Shown: positions 15,481-24,779, counted from the first letter of the stretch. The stretch is 64,000 bases of DNA from a virus (IMGVR_UViG_3300025874_000006:62001-126000), one strand, 5' to 3'. The notes: generated by a model from the letters alone, not told the origin. Translations and numbers: made by a program.

Positions 15481-15678
15481 TTATTTACCTAAGTCTTTGA
15501 GGACTTGTTTCGCGGTTGATTCCGCTTCTTTCTGTGACTTAAACGTATCAACAGAATCACCATCAATAGATAGGTGAAAACCTTTGTCCGTTTTTGTGAT
15601 AACTACAGGGTATTTAGACATCTTCTTATTGAAGACAATCTTGTCCTTGGATTCCCGCAAATGTTTAAATGTTTTCAC
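15481..15678 (-). CDS. Small basic prohead-region protein (gene 68 position)
   Basis: The 65-residue Lys-rich protein starts M-K-T-F-K-H-L-R-E-S, a start seen in several small marine-phage head proteins. The middle (V-V-I-T-K-T-D-K-G-F-H-L-S-I-D-G) looks like a beta hairpin and the end like a helix. It is located between the 67-like gene and gene 21, where T4 has gene 68 (a prohead core protein), but it is much shorter than T4 gp68 and no homology is claimed. Two late promoters lie just upstream. Confidence 0.6.
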   Translation of the reverse strand: MKTFKHLRESKDKIVFNKKMSKYPVVITKTDKGFHLSIDGDSVDTFKSQKEAESTAKQVLKDLGK

Positions 15679-15698
15679 AATTAGTCCTCGTTTAGGAG

Positions 15699-15722
15699 TA
15701 TTTATACAAAAAAGTATTTATA
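15699..15722 (-). promoter_or_regulatory. Two tandem T4-type late promoters before the 21-22-23 unit
   Basis: Exact TATAAATA occurs twice on the minus strand (15715-15722 and 15699-15706), 16 bases apart. Doubled promoters fit the high demand for capsid and scaffold proteins. Confidence 0.88.
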
Positions 15723-15730
15723 GTGAATAT

Positions 15731-15994
15731 TTATTCAACTTCGGCCGTAAATTCTTCTTCTTCGACCTCATTGTCCAATATAGCATCTACTTCGTCGTCT
15801 TCCATTTCCATCTCAACGGGGTCTATACCGTTGAATATCTGGTCTGCGACAGCTACTTTTTCTGCGTCCAGAGACTGTTGTACTTTGTCCCCTAGGATGT
15901 CATTAAATAACTCCTCTGCACTGTTGAAGTTGCCGACCTGTAGAGCATTAACTAGGTCTAGTGTAGGGTTTGTTTCCAATTCTAAATCACTCAT
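15731..15994 (-). CDS. 67: Prohead core protein (gp67-like)
   Basis: The 87-residue protein has a helical half with V-N-A-L-Q-V-G-N-F-N-S-A-E-E-L-F and G-D-K-V-Q-Q-S-L-D-A-E-K-V-A-V-A, a pattern I know from gp67-like prohead core proteins of marine T4-like phages, and a very acidic C-terminal tail. It lies between gene 20 and gene 21, the place of gene 67 in T4. It is predicted to be an internal scaffold component, cleaved by gp21. It begins 2 bases after the gene 20 stop. Confidence 0.72.
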   Translation of the reverse strand: MSDLELETNPTLDLVNALQVGNFNSAEELFNDILGDKVQQSLDAEKVAVADQIFNGIDPVEMEMEDDEVDAILDNEVEEEEFTAEVE

Positions 15995-15996
15995 TA

Positions 15997-17499
15997 TTAA
16001 ACTTCCTCTTCTTCGTCTCCGCCATTAGCATTTTCGGCTTCAACTTGTTTAGACATGTCTTCGATGTCTTCATCATCAAACATCATTACGTTTTTCATTA
16101 CCCACTCACGTGAGAAATATTCACCAACATAAGCAGAGATTTGATCCATAGTCTGCAAACGTTCACGCAGAAGTTCTGCGTCTTTCATTTCAGTGAAGTG
16201 ATTGTCTCTACTGAAATCTACTTGGATGTCCGACTTCCAAGTTTCCCAATCTTGTTCTGTACAAACACCTTTAAGAAGAAGTTGTTTCTTCAAGATACCG
16301 ATGAACAAGTGGGCGAACTTTTTACGTAGACGGTCAATGAACTTTTGGAACTTGACTTCGTCACGGTTAATCTCAGTGGTTCTTCCTAGAGAGAACTGAG
16401 ACTCTTGTTCCAAACGGTTTAATGGAACATTCAATGAACGATACAACTTCTTTTGGAAATAAATGATATCGTCTATCTGTCCCAAGTTCTCACCGCCAGG
16501 TAGAGTACTTATCTCTGTGCCACGACCGCCTTCTCGACGAGGTAACCAGAAGTCTTCGAGCATGGCCATGTGTTTGCGGTCATCTTTGATTTCACCGCTG
16601 TTGGCATCATAAACGATTTTGTTACGATACCGAGACATAATGTCTTTTAGATGTTGTTCCGCCTTACCCTTCGGTAAGTTACCCACGTCAATATAGAAGA
16701 TACGACGTTCAGGTGCACGTGCCATACGATAGATGACCAGTGAGTCTTCCATCATACGTAATTGGTTTACGGGTTTCATTGCCTTCTGTAGATACGACAG
16801 CACACGTTTCTTACTGGAATCTAGAAGGCCTGAAGTGACATACGAAACAGAATCTGGTGACAACTTGATACCGTTATTCGCACCAGCGCGTTCCTGATAG
16901 ACATAAAAGTCGTTAGTCTTGTCAACAACCTTTGCACCTGTCTTAGGATCTTTTTTGTATTGCACTTCCTTTACTTTACGAATCTTGGTCGCGTCAACAG
17001 GTCGGCATTCTAAGATGCCTGCTTTGAGGTTGGATTCGTTAACTACTAGGTGATGATATATTCTTCCGTCAACATACCATGAACGGAACATGTCATGACC
17101 ATACTCTTCGAAGTTCAACATGGCGACAACGCCATCGAACTCTTCGGTAATAGTCTTTTTGATTTTGTCTGGAGCCTCAACCTTATCTAGGTTGATGCTG
17201 ATAGAACTTTCTAGTTCTGAGGAAACGATTGACTCGTTGATGATATCTTCGATTGCAGCATCACACTCTGGGTGTTCCGCCATGTTTCGATATTTTTTGA
17301 TTAACTCTTGGTTATCCTTCGCGCCAGTGCCTTCCATATCGACATACTGACCAAAGTAAGAACCTGATGCAGTAACATACCCAGCACCATCTTCATCCAC
17401 TTTAGGGACAATAGAAGTTGCTTTCTCGTTTTCTTGATTTGCCTTCTGAACTCGTTTTAGTTCGAATCCAAACGCCTTAAACAAATTGTTATCTGCCAT
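15997..17499 (-). CDS. 20: Portal protein (gp20)
   Basis: The 500-residue protein matches gp20 (T4: 524). The dodecamer at the unique head vertex is the DNA entry channel and initiates prohead assembly. The N-terminus M-A-D-N-N-L-F-K-A-F-G-F-E-L-K-R and the segment C-D-A-A-I-E-D-I-I-N-E-S-I-V are typical. The central region with R-A-P-E-R-R-I-F-Y-I-D-V-G-N-L-P is the strongly conserved part used as a phage marker. An acidic C-terminal tail follows. Confidence 0.96.
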   Translation of the reverse strand: MADNNLFKAFGFELKRVQKANQENEKATSIVPKVDEDGAGYVTASGSYFGQYVDMEGTGAKDNQELIKKYRNMAEHPECDAAIEDIINESIVSSELESSISINLDKVEAPDKIKKTITEEFDGVVAMLNFEEYGHDMFRSWYVDGRIYHHLVVNESNLKAGILECRPVDATKIRKVKEVQYKKDPKTGAKVVDKTNDFYVYQERAGANNGIKLSPDSVSYVTSGLLDSSKKRVLSYLQKAMKPVNQLRMMEDSLVIYRMARAPERRIFYIDVGNLPKGKAEQHLKDIMSRYRNKIVYDANSGEIKDDRKHMAMLEDFWLPRREGGRGTEISTLPGGENLGQIDDIIYFQKKLYRSLNVPLNRLEQESQFSLGRTTEINRDEVKFQKFIDRLRKKFAHLFIGILKKQLLLKGVCTEQDWETWKSDIQVDFSRDNHFTEMKDAELLRERLQTMDQISAYVGEYFSREWVMKNVMMFDDEDIEDMSKQVEAENANGGDEEEEV

Positions 17500-17515
17500 A
17501 ATATCCTCTTACCTA

Positions 17516-17541
17516 ATAAAAGGGGGTGGAGAACCACCCCC
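17516..17541 (-). terminator. Hairpin terminator after gene 19
   Basis: On the minus strand GGGGGTGG/CCACCCCC with a TTCT loop is followed by TTTTATT. It lies between genes 19 and 20, so gene 20 may depend on partial read-through. Confidence 0.88.
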
Positions 17542-17562
17542 ATTCATATACTTATAATACCA

Positions 17563-18087
17563 TTAACTAGTGGTATCTGACTCCCAATATTGAACTTGGA
17601 ATTCCACTGTATACTCTTCGATAGCGTCCACACTATCGTAACTTACATCGATTGCCGCAACGTTTGTTGGGAAACAACCACGGAAGTTATAAGTCTTCAA
17701 TATCGAACCGTCTTTATCTAATTGTTCAACGATGAGGTCTGCTTGGTAAGCAACAGGGTTAGTGATACCCGTGTTAGCGCTGTGACCATTCATACCGTTC
17801 ATCCACTTTTCCATGGCGTTACGTGTATTGAAGTCGGTATCGTTCAAGATAGTAACTGTCCAAGGTTCGAATGTACGATCCCCGGCTAGTTTCAATTGTC
17901 GACCACGAAAAGGAACTTCAATAACATTCATGATTGATGCTGGCAATTGCGCAGTCTTACACAAAAAAGATGTTAGTTCCACATCTCCACCGGCATACGC
18001 AGGGAAGTTAACAGTTGCACGAAATAGATTTGGACGTGCACCGCCACCTTTTAGTTTTGCTTTAAAATCGTCTACTCTTAATGACAT
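17563..18087 (-). CDS. 19: Tail tube protein (gp19)
   Basis: The 174-residue protein compares with 163 for T4 gp19. Hexameric rings of gp19 stack to form the inner tail tube. The beta-rich sequence with N-L-F-R-A-T-V-N-F-P-A-Y near the start and Y-N-F-R-G-C-F-P-T-N-V-A-A-I-D-V near the end is characteristic of the family. It follows the sheath gene by 11 bases. Confidence 0.95.
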   Translation of the reverse strand: MSLRVDDFKAKLKGGGARPNLFRATVNFPAYAGGDVELTSFLCKTAQLPASIMNVIEVPFRGRQLKLAGDRTFEPWTVTILNDTDFNTRNAMEKWMNGMNGHSANTGITNPVAYQADLIVEQLDKDGSILKTYNFRGCFPTNVAAIDVSYDSVDAIEEYTVEFQVQYWESDTTS

Positions 18088-18098
18088 GATTATTCCCC

Positions 18099-19667
18099 TT
18101 ATACTGTGCCGACTACTTCTTCAAACTCAACACCTGATCTTACAGCTACGAAGTTTAGAGTTACGTAGTTGATTGAACGCGCTGGCTTGATGAAGCAAGT
18201 TGCGATGAATTCGTTGCGGTCGACAACTTCTGCGGTGTTGTTTGTTTCGTCACAAACAACGCGGAAGTCGGTGATGCCGCGCCGACCCTGAATTTCCCGT
18301 AGGAATGGTTCTACAATATTTACGAACTCTGCACGAGTAAACTCGTCGTTGAATTCGAACATTACGTTTTCGCCTGCTTCACTAATTGCTCTTTCGATAA
18401 CTAGGAATAGTCTGCGTACGTTGATACGGTCGAATGCAGATGGACGCGATTGGTGAGTCTTGTCACCATATAGCATTACACCTTGGCCTGGGATACTTAC
18501 AATTGGATTGATTCCATTCTTGTAAAGTTTATCACGCTCTGTCTTACTAGGATTAATCAATAGTTCAGTAACACCTACGTATTGACCACGTCTAGAACCC
18601 GCTGGTGAGAACCAAGGAGCAGAGACTGCATCGGCAGCGGCCATAACGCCTGCTGTTGAAGATGCTGCTGGGATAAACTCGTACTTATCTTCGTATTTGT
18701 TATAGACCTTAAACCAGTTTCCATCAACAATTAAGTAAGATGAATCTTGATTAAGAGTAGTCTTGATGTATGTTACCATACTATCAACATTACCTGATGT
18801 TGGGGAAATTACCGCAACGCAGTCTTTTCGAGATGTAGCGATTTCAACAAGCTTCTGGTGAATAGTTTGTGCTGAATCCTGACCACCAGCTGGTTGGATA
18901 AGGAAATCAATCTGGATAGCTTCTTTGTTTAAGAAAGCATCGTATGCATTCACGTAATCTACTACGGTTTCATTTAGAGTTCCGTCAGAACCGCCTATCA
19001 ATGTTACTGTTCCTGCCGCTGGTACACCAGTAGAGGTGACCCAAGAGGAAGATTTATTGATAACTTCTGTAACGAAATTATTAGAACCGTTTGGATTTTT
19101 AGCATTAGGGTCAGTGGAAACGAATTCGTATGTTTCGACAACTTCTCCTAGTGCGGACGATGAAACATATCCGAGAGAAACTACAATGTGAAGTTCATCA
19201 CCTACTGGAGGAGATGTGAAGAAACCTTCAAATTCCCAAGCAGCGAAAGTTGATGAATCTGCTACGGATACAGAAATTGTATTACCGAGAGCACCAAAAT
19301 ACTTTGCTTCGAAAGCACCGATTGTTGATTTTCTGTAGCCTGGGTACGCTGGAGTTACTTCAGTTCCATCAGAATCTAGGACTGCTGGAATGTCTGGTCG
19401 GTCTGCGCGAACTATAAATGCGCTTGAAGAATATTTTAGGAAGTACGAGGCAGAGAGAAAATCTCCTGCATACGCATCTCCTGCTAGTGGGGATCCAAAA
19501 GTAGACGCCAACTCGGTTTCATTACCGATTAAGATTGGTGTGTTCAGTGGGCCCCAATTAAAGTCGCCTGCGAGTGCGCCAGTAGTGGAAGTGACAGCAG
19601 GTACGATACCTGTCAAATCAATTTCTCTTACTGTTACTGCCGGAGACTCTGAAGATAAGAGAGTCAT
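18099..19667 (-). CDS. 18: Contractile tail sheath protein (gp18)
   Basis: The 522-residue protein is shorter than T4 gp18 (659), as in marine T4-like phages, probably by loss of outer domains. The N-terminus S-P-A-V-T-V-R-E-I-D-L-T is the usual sheath start. Further segments include D-F-L-S-A-S-Y-F-L-K-Y and a C-terminal part (F-D-R-I-N-V-R-R-L-F-L-V-I-E) shared by sheath proteins. Sheath contraction drives the tube through the host envelope. An exact late promoter lies 66 bases upstream. Confidence 0.96.
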   Translation of the reverse strand: MTLLSSESPAVTVREIDLTGIVPAVTSTTGALAGDFNWGPLNTPILIGNETELASTFGSPLAGDAYAGDFLSASYFLKYSSSAFIVRADRPDIPAVLDSDGTEVTPAYPGYRKSTIGAFEAKYFGALGNTISVSVADSSTFAAWEFEGFFTSPPVGDELHIVVSLGYVSSSALGEVVETYEFVSTDPNAKNPNGSNNFVTEVINKSSSWVTSTGVPAAGTVTLIGGSDGTLNETVVDYVNAYDAFLNKEAIQIDFLIQPAGGQDSAQTIHQKLVEIATSRKDCVAVISPTSGNVDSMVTYIKTTLNQDSSYLIVDGNWFKVYNKYEDKYEFIPAASSTAGVMAAADAVSAPWFSPAGSRRGQYVGVTELLINPSKTERDKLYKNGINPIVSIPGQGVMLYGDKTHQSRPSAFDRINVRRLFLVIERAISEAGENVMFEFNDEFTRAEFVNIVEPFLREIQGRRGITDFRVVCDETNNTAEVVDRNEFIATCFIKPARSINYVTLNFVAVRSGVEFEEVVGTV

Positions 19668-19732
19668 GATAGTGTCCTTTTAGTTAAGGTATAATAAGTT
19701 AGTCATAATACGGAGTTTTCTTTCAATGTATC

Positions 19733-19740
19733 TATTTATA
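19733..19740 (-). promoter_or_regulatory. T4-type late promoter before gene 18
   Basis: Exact TATAAATA on the minus strand in the gap between genes 17 and 18. Confidence 0.88.
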
Positions 19741-19752
19741 CTTTTAGTAAAT

Positions 19753-21360
19753 TTACCAATTATCGGGGTCATATGTCGCCCAATTCATACTGTAAGGGTC
19801 GTATAACTCCTCTTTGGGAACATAGTCCGAACCATCATCAATGATTCCGAAAGGGGGTAAATCGTCCTCTATCTCCTTCATACGTTGGTCAAACAACATC
19901 TGCTTGATATTGACATTGGTCATGTCACCAAAAGATTGTGTCCCCACAAAGTAACCGAACATGACTAAATTCATCATTAAGTCGTCATGGTTACCGTCAG
20001 AGGCTTCGTATGATGTTCCTTTGGAAACAAAGGTGGACACTTCCATAATAGTGTTTTCATCAACAATATCGAGTTTATGGTTCTCGATGATATCCTTGAT
20101 TGAGGAACATCCCATCCGTTTTACTTTTCTGTCCATGCGGATACCGATAGCATCTGCTTTGATTGCAGACTCTAGGTGAATGTTCTCATATTCCAAATCT
20201 TGATATAGGCCCACGCACACGACCATACCTTGGTCATTGTTCTCAATAACAACATACGCTTCGTTATATACGTTAGCATATTTGTAAATCATGTTTGGAT
20301 ATAATATTGGGGATATCCTGTTGTTCCTGTACACACATACCTGTTTAAACGGTTGCACCGAAACATCGATTATGTTAAATGTTGAATAATCCTGTCCTCG
20401 CCCTTGACAGACATCGACAGTCATGATATACTGATGCTCTAGTATCGGTTCTTCATAAACTAATAAGTCCCCACCTTCTAGTCTACGTTTTGGTTCTCTA
20501 GCACGTAAGTCAAGAAGCACTTGACCCTCAATAAGAGTATTACCAGTACCAAAGAAAGTATTACCAAACTCTTGGTCAAACTGCAGCTGTGACGTATTTG
20601 CAATCGTCTGAGCTTTCCACTTCTCATCTCTGCCAGGCACATCCCACCAGTCTACACGGAAGGGTTTATACTCATTAACCTTCTGTACCGCACCTTCCCA
20701 TATCTTCTGATATGTGTTACCAATACCGTTCGCAGTACTTGTTATGATAACTTTTGTATCTTTACCAGATGAGATTACTGGGTATGTTGATGTGTAGAAC
20801 TCTGCCGCATTCTCTACGAAAGCAAACTCATCTAGGAACAGTAGGTTAACCGACATACCACGAATAGACGAACCGGAGGTCGCTGCAGCGATGATACGCG
20901 AGTTATTGGAGAACTCTATAGACCCTTTGTTGAGTGCCTTACATCCCGGCTGGAGAAAGAATGGAAGGTTCTCTAACATCAAGGTTACACGTGAAAGCAT
21001 CTCACGCGCAGTTGCACCTTTGTTAGCAAGGATTGCAATTGTCTTCTCTGGATGAAACAGGGAATACCATAAAAGGTATCCCACAGAGGAAATAGACTTA
21101 CCTGACTGTCGACATGCGAGAACGATAGAGAATCTATTATCATTGAAATGTTCGAACATCTCTTCCTGATAATCATACAACTTGAATGGTACTAGACCTT
21201 TATCTAGGTGCACAACCTTAACATACTTCCTACAGAAATATGCGGGATCTTTCATACACTTCTGATATTCCCTGAGTTTCGTTTTGTCCCAATCCTCGGA
21301 AACGCCGTCACGTTTGACCTGTGGGTTTCCGAGATAACTGTTCTTGGTATATGAAGTCAT
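19753..21360 (-). CDS. 17: Terminase large subunit (gp17)
   Basis: The 535-residue packaging motor ATPase and nuclease compares with 610 for T4. Walker A C-R-Q-S-G-K-S lies at 83-89, Walker B L-L-F-L-D-E at 173-178, and the coupling motif T-S-T-A-N-G at 207-212. The RNase H-like nuclease domain begins with T-V-D-V (Asp316) and has further acidic residues at D324, E373 and the late H-D-D. No intein or intron is seen. The start overlaps the stop of the upstream oxygenase gene by 4 bases. Confidence 0.97.
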   Translation of the reverse strand: MTSYTKNSYLGNPQVKRDGVSEDWDKTKLREYQKCMKDPAYFCRKYVKVVHLDKGLVPFKLYDYQEEMFEHFNDNRFSIVLACRQSGKSISSVGYLLWYSLFHPEKTIAILANKGATAREMLSRVTLMLENLPFFLQPGCKALNKGSIEFSNNSRIIAAATSGSSIRGMSVNLLFLDEFAFVENAAEFYTSTYPVISSGKDTKVIITSTANGIGNTYQKIWEGAVQKVNEYKPFRVDWWDVPGRDEKWKAQTIANTSQLQFDQEFGNTFFGTGNTLIEGQVLLDLRAREPKRRLEGGDLLVYEEPILEHQYIMTVDVCQGRGQDYSTFNIIDVSVQPFKQVCVYRNNRISPILYPNMIYKYANVYNEAYVVIENNDQGMVVCVGLYQDLEYENIHLESAIKADAIGIRMDRKVKRMGCSSIKDIIENHKLDIVDENTIMEVSTFVSKGTSYEASDGNHDDLMMNLVMFGYFVGTQSFGDMTNVNIKQMLFDQRMKEIEDDLPPFGIIDDGSDYVPKEELYDPYSMNWATYDPDNW

Positions 21361-21908
21361 CTTATGAAGACCTGTAGAGACTTTCTTTTAGGAGCATCAT
21401 GTCTTGTTGCTGTAACGGCATGAATTATCTTACCTTTTTGAAATACCGCCATACCTAAATCTGGTCTAATAGCCGTGGTCAGTTTGTCACCGTCCATTCG
21501 GAAAACAAAATATCCACCGTAGTTATCGTTCCAGTTATCGTTTAAGTAGAATGATGCAGATGATGAATATGCACGGTCAGTGTGCCAGTTCAGAGCAAAC
21601 TCCCCTTCACCCTCATAATACATTACAAGATAGTCTTCATAATTGTTGCTAGACCCAATCGTAGAAATGCACTTGTCCGCTAACAGTTTGACCAAGGAGG
21701 GGTCTGATACTGGGTGTGTATTAGTATAACCACCCACACCATCTATCAACTCTTTTGGCCAAGAGTCGTTCCTTAGTGGTGTTGGGGACAATTCGACATT
21801 TTTATTCATGTGCGATATAATTCTCTTATATTCCGCATCGGTGAATGTATCGTCTGTTATCTTTACCAACTGGGTTTTATTTTTCCTACGTGATATTATC
21901 TTCATCAT
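21357..21908 (-). CDS. 2OG-Fe(II) oxygenase between terminase subunits
   Basis: The 183-residue protein has a prolyl-4-hydroxylase-like double-stranded beta-helix pattern. N-W-H-T-D places the iron ligands at H109 and D111, I-I-H at H163, and K-R-K-S-L-Q-V near 174-180 supplies the basic residue for 2-oxoglutarate. It is therefore probably an active hydroxylase; the substrate (protein, nucleic acid or small molecule) is unknown. Two adjacent ATGs (21908 and 21905) are the likely starts. An earlier start at 21932 is possible. It overlaps both the gp16 end and the gp17 start, so it is embedded in the packaging operon. Confidence 0.78.
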   Translation of the reverse strand: MMKIISRRKNKTQLVKITDDTFTDAEYKRIISHMNKNVELSPTPLRNDSWPKELIDGVGGYTNTHPVSDPSLVKLLADKCISTIGSSNNYEDYLVMYYEGEGEFALNWHTDRAYSSSASFYLNDNWNDNYGGYFVFRMDGDKLTTAIRPDLGMAVFQKGKIIHAVTATRHDAPKRKSLQVFIR

Positions 21909-22278
21909 CGCTTTGATCAATAGTTTTTTCATCTCCCAACAGCATACGCTGAAGGTCTGTAGTGGAACCAACGAATAGATTATTAGTAGTTGAAGATTCT
22001 GGAGGTTTGTCTTCTTTGGTAAGCTCTTTCTGCTTTTTGTTGAGATCCATCAGTTTATCGTTGACATCTGCGATGCCTTTAATCATACCAGATAGAACCT
22101 CAAACGCACGAGGATGTTCACTCTCACGTGCGACTTCAATCATGAGTTCTAGGGACTCACGACCTTTCTCAATTAGGTCATAGTATGTATCACGAGAATA
22201 TTCATAGTCTTGTTCATGCACAAAATTCCGTTTCTGTACATCATCGAGGATGGCAGGCGGGTTGCTCGAATCATTCAT
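21886..22278 (-). CDS. 16: Terminase small subunit (gp16)
   Basis: The 130-residue protein has a central helical hairpin (R-E-S-L-E-L-M-I-E-V-A to K-K-Q-K-E-L) and the segment N-N-L-F-V-G-S-T-T-D-L-Q, both typical of gp16 of T4-like phages (T4: 164 residues). It forms a ring that recognises DNA and regulates gp17 packaging ATPase and nuclease. It lies directly after gene 15, in the conserved order 13-14-15-16-17. Confidence 0.92.
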   Translation of the reverse strand: MNDSSNPPAILDDVQKRNFVHEQDYEYSRDTYYDLIEKGRESLELMIEVARESEHPRAFEVLSGMIKGIADVNDKLMDLNKKQKELTKEDKPPESSTTNNLFVGSTTDLQRMLLGDEKTIDQSDDEDNIT

Positions 22279-22292
22279 AATGTATTTCCTAA

Positions 22293-23069
22293 TTATTCTG
22301 GGAAAATTATCTCGGTGTTGAAACCGTAATCACCGTCTGGACTTACGTCTATAGGGTCTGGAGTGGTATTTATGGTTTCTATAAGAAACTCTTCTCCCTC
22401 GGCCTCTGTCAAAAAGTTTAGGTTTGTATTGACTTCACGAATCACCGGCCCTTTGAGTTCTGGCCCATAGAAGTTAACTTTCATCTCGAAAGTGAGAGTA
22501 TATATGATGGTGCGTCTTTGTTCTACAGGGCCTTCGAAGTCATCTTGAAAATCTAATCCCGTCAATACTATTGGCACATCTTCTTTAATGCTTGGTTCAT
22601 CCGCAAAAGGTTTGACAGTCAAGGTATATTGAGGAGCAAAATATGGTAAGATTTGTTCTACTACTTGTAGAGCATCATCCTGAGACTTTGCATAAACTGA
22701 CAAAGAGAACCCGACATTATACGGAACACCAACGTAAGTTTTTCGTTGAACCGTATTGTCTGTGGTGACAACATTACTGAAGCTGTTTACTTTAGGTAAT
22801 TGACGTGTTGCGTCATATGCAATAGAGTTTATCTCGAACGACATACGTGGAAGTTTAATAGCAACTCTGCGTTCTGCTTCCTCTCCGTTAGACATTTCTT
22901 CTAGTCGTTCTATGAAAGACCTTTTAGGTGCATATGATAGAGGCACCTTGACCTGTGATAACACCTTACCCGCTGAGTCTGTTCTCAAAACATGTAAGTT
23001 ATTAAACATTGAACCGAACACTGCAACGCAAGTGCGGACACGTTTATGATAAAAGTGACTTCCCATCAT
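22293..23069 (-). CDS. 15: Tail sheath stabilizer / head-proximal tail completion protein (gp15)
   Basis: The 258-residue protein compares with 272 for T4 gp15. It forms the ring that caps the tail and joins it to the neck. N-terminal H-F-Y-H-K-R-V-R-T-C-V-A-V-F-G-S-M-F-N-N and V-P-L-S-Y-A-P-K are family-typical. It starts with two adjacent ATGs, the first overlapping the gene 14 stop by one base. Confidence 0.93.
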   Translation of the reverse strand: MMGSHFYHKRVRTCVAVFGSMFNNLHVLRTDSAGKVLSQVKVPLSYAPKRSFIERLEEMSNGEEAERRVAIKLPRMSFEINSIAYDATRQLPKVNSFSNVVTTDNTVQRKTYVGVPYNVGFSLSVYAKSQDDALQVVEQILPYFAPQYTLTVKPFADEPSIKEDVPIVLTGLDFQDDFEGPVEQRRTIIYTLTFEMKVNFYGPELKGPVIREVNTNLNFLTEAEGEEFLIETINTTPDPIDVSPDGDYGFNTEIIFPE

Positions 23070-23944
23070 TATGATATGTCTCCGAATGGATTGGACTCAG
23101 AGAAGTCCACAAAATCATTAGCGAAATCATCAAACACTTTATTCTGTGAAAGTGGTTGGATTTCATTTACACCTTCGTCCAAAGATGCTGGAGTGAGGGA
23201 TGCGTTATTTCCCACGACTGGCTGGTCTGATGACCACACATGATAGTTACCGTCATCGGCTCCGGTGTGTGCAATCTTGAGTAATCTGGTTTCGTGATTC
23301 CAGTATGTCACCTCACCTTCAATCTGGTAATCAGTGAAGTCTTGAGAAACAGTTTCACCCACGATATAATACTCCGACTCTCCGGTACCATCCATAGTGA
23401 GCTCATACTGGAATGCGTGTTCCGTTTCAACTCTATCGATGCTGTCGATACCAGTGTCGAAGTCTTCATCAGAGAATTCGAATAGTTCACATTGCATACG
23501 GAACTGAGGTAGTTGGGACAATTGATAGAAAGGAGACTCGGTCTCAACCTTCTTGACCTCAAATAGAGATTCGGACAACGGAAGATAGATCACATCACCT
23601 TCTCTTGGACGGAATTGATTGTCCGCAAGACGGTCGCCAACAAGCTGTCGCCAGCGCCGGCGAGCAATAACGAAGGTTGCTTGGTCTCGGAGTTCGATAC
23701 CAAACTTAGTGAACAGATCTCCTTCCCCATCAAATGCTTCAGTGTTTTCAATATACACTTCTACTTTATAGGCATCAGAGAACTGAGACTGGATGCTGTC
23801 TAGGAAGATTTCTTCTCTTTCAACAATCTCTCTCGGTAGGTAATACACATCCTGTCCGTAGAACTGGATTGCTTCAATCAGAATGTCTTCGTAAAGATTC
23901 TGTTCCGGTCTGTGTTTTTGACTTATATATGGATTAGTTGCCAT
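23069..23944 (-). CDS. 14: Neck protein (gp14)
   Basis: With the ATG at 23942-23944 (GGGG about 7 bases upstream) the protein has 291 residues; T4 gp14 has 256. It is part of the head-tail connector with gp13. The segments E-A-I-Q-F-Y-G-Q-D-V-Y-Y-L-P-R-E and G-D-V-I-Y-L-P-L-S-E-S-L-F-E match T4 gp14 (E-S-I-Q-M-R-G-V-E-C-Y-Y-V-P-R-E and G-D-L-I-Y-F-P-M-D-N-S-L-F-E). Confidence 0.94.
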   Translation of the reverse strand: MATNPYISQKHRPEQNLYEDILIEAIQFYGQDVYYLPREIVEREEIFLDSIQSQFSDAYKVEVYIENTEAFDGEGDLFTKFGIELRDQATFVIARRRWRQLVGDRLADNQFRPREGDVIYLPLSESLFEVKKVETESPFYQLSQLPQFRMQCELFEFSDEDFDTGIDSIDRVETEHAFQYELTMDGTGESEYYIVGETVSQDFTDYQIEGEVTYWNHETRLLKIAHTGADDGNYHVWSSDQPVVGNNASLTPASLDEGVNEIQPLSQNKVFDDFANDFVDFSESNPFGDIS

Positions 23945-23947
23945 CAA

Positions 23948-24718
23948 TTACCCCATGAAGAACATAGGCCCTTCATCTTCTTCGTTACGGAATTTTTCCA
24001 TGAGTCTCTCAATGTCCGCAAGGGCATCTTCATAGATTAAACGTGCGTTGACCGTAACACCGCCAGGCAATGTCATACCGTCAAATTTAATTAGGTTGGT
24101 ACCCCACTGACGTTTAATCAGTGCGGTTGCATATTCTTTTAAAAACTTGTGATTCCAGAGAGAGTTGTATTCGGTTATACTACTATCTGGGTCACGTATG
24201 GCATAAACTTCAAATATTATAAAGTCATCTACATTTAGATTATTTTTAGAAATATGTAGGTTTATACGATTATATTGACGATCAAATGTAATTTGTGGAT
24301 AACCACCCAGTTTCATGTCGAGTAGAGATAGCTGTTGCTGCATTTGTTCGTAATGTGCAAGATCTCCTAGTAGACCACCACCATTAGCAAAGTCACTAAT
24401 AGTATGGGACATAAACTGCCATGCATCACTGAACCACCCCGAATGTGCATTACTAAAACTCATCGGTATCATGCGAACTACTGCGGTAAGATCCAAGTCA
24501 TCACTGAGGTCAACAGTCTGATTGTCAACATCGGCCTGAGTCAACTGATGTTTCAGATAGTATCTCTTAGACCCGTCCGGATGATTTTCACGAAACCACT
24601 GTAACGCCTCGTCTATACGATCGTCTAGTTGTTCTTCGTCTATATTGACTTCAACTACCGGATGCCCCAAGGCACGTAGGCAGTAATCTATTAGTTCTTC
24701 TCTACTTGTTGAATACAT
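23948..24718 (-). CDS. 13: Neck protein (gp13)
   Basis: The 256-residue protein starts with S-R-E-E-L-I-D-Y-C-L-R-A-L-G-H-P-V, the hallmark of gp13 in marine T4-like phages, followed by acidic D-D-R-I-D-E-A-L-Q-W-F. gp13 and gp14 close the portal after packaging and hold the tail. It is the first gene of the 13-17 unit and has two exact late promoters upstream. Confidence 0.94.
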   Translation of the reverse strand: MYSTSREELIDYCLRALGHPVVEVNIDEEQLDDRIDEALQWFRENHPDGSKRYYLKHQLTQADVDNQTVDLSDDLDLTAVVRMIPMSFSNAHSGWFSDAWQFMSHTISDFANGGGLLGDLAHYEQMQQQLSLLDMKLGGYPQITFDRQYNRINLHISKNNLNVDDFIIFEVYAIRDPDSSITEYNSLWNHKFLKEYATALIKRQWGTNLIKFDGMTLPGGVTVNARLIYEDALADIERLMEKFRNEEDEGPMFFMG

Positions 24719-24745
24719 GACTATAGTCCAATATTGGTTACGTAC

Positions 24746-24765
24746 TATTTATACGTTTATTTATA
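24746..24765 (-). promoter_or_regulatory. Two T4-type late promoters before gene 13
   Basis: Exact TATAAATA occurs twice on the minus strand (24758-24765 and 24746-24753), between the terminator of the giant fibre gene and gene 13. Confidence 0.88.
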
Positions 24766-24779
24766 TTAAAATTAAATAT

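Noticed and set aside
19753-21360. Possible intein or intron in the terminase large subunit
   Set aside because: All ATPase and nuclease motifs are in order in a 535-residue protein of normal length; nothing interrupts them.
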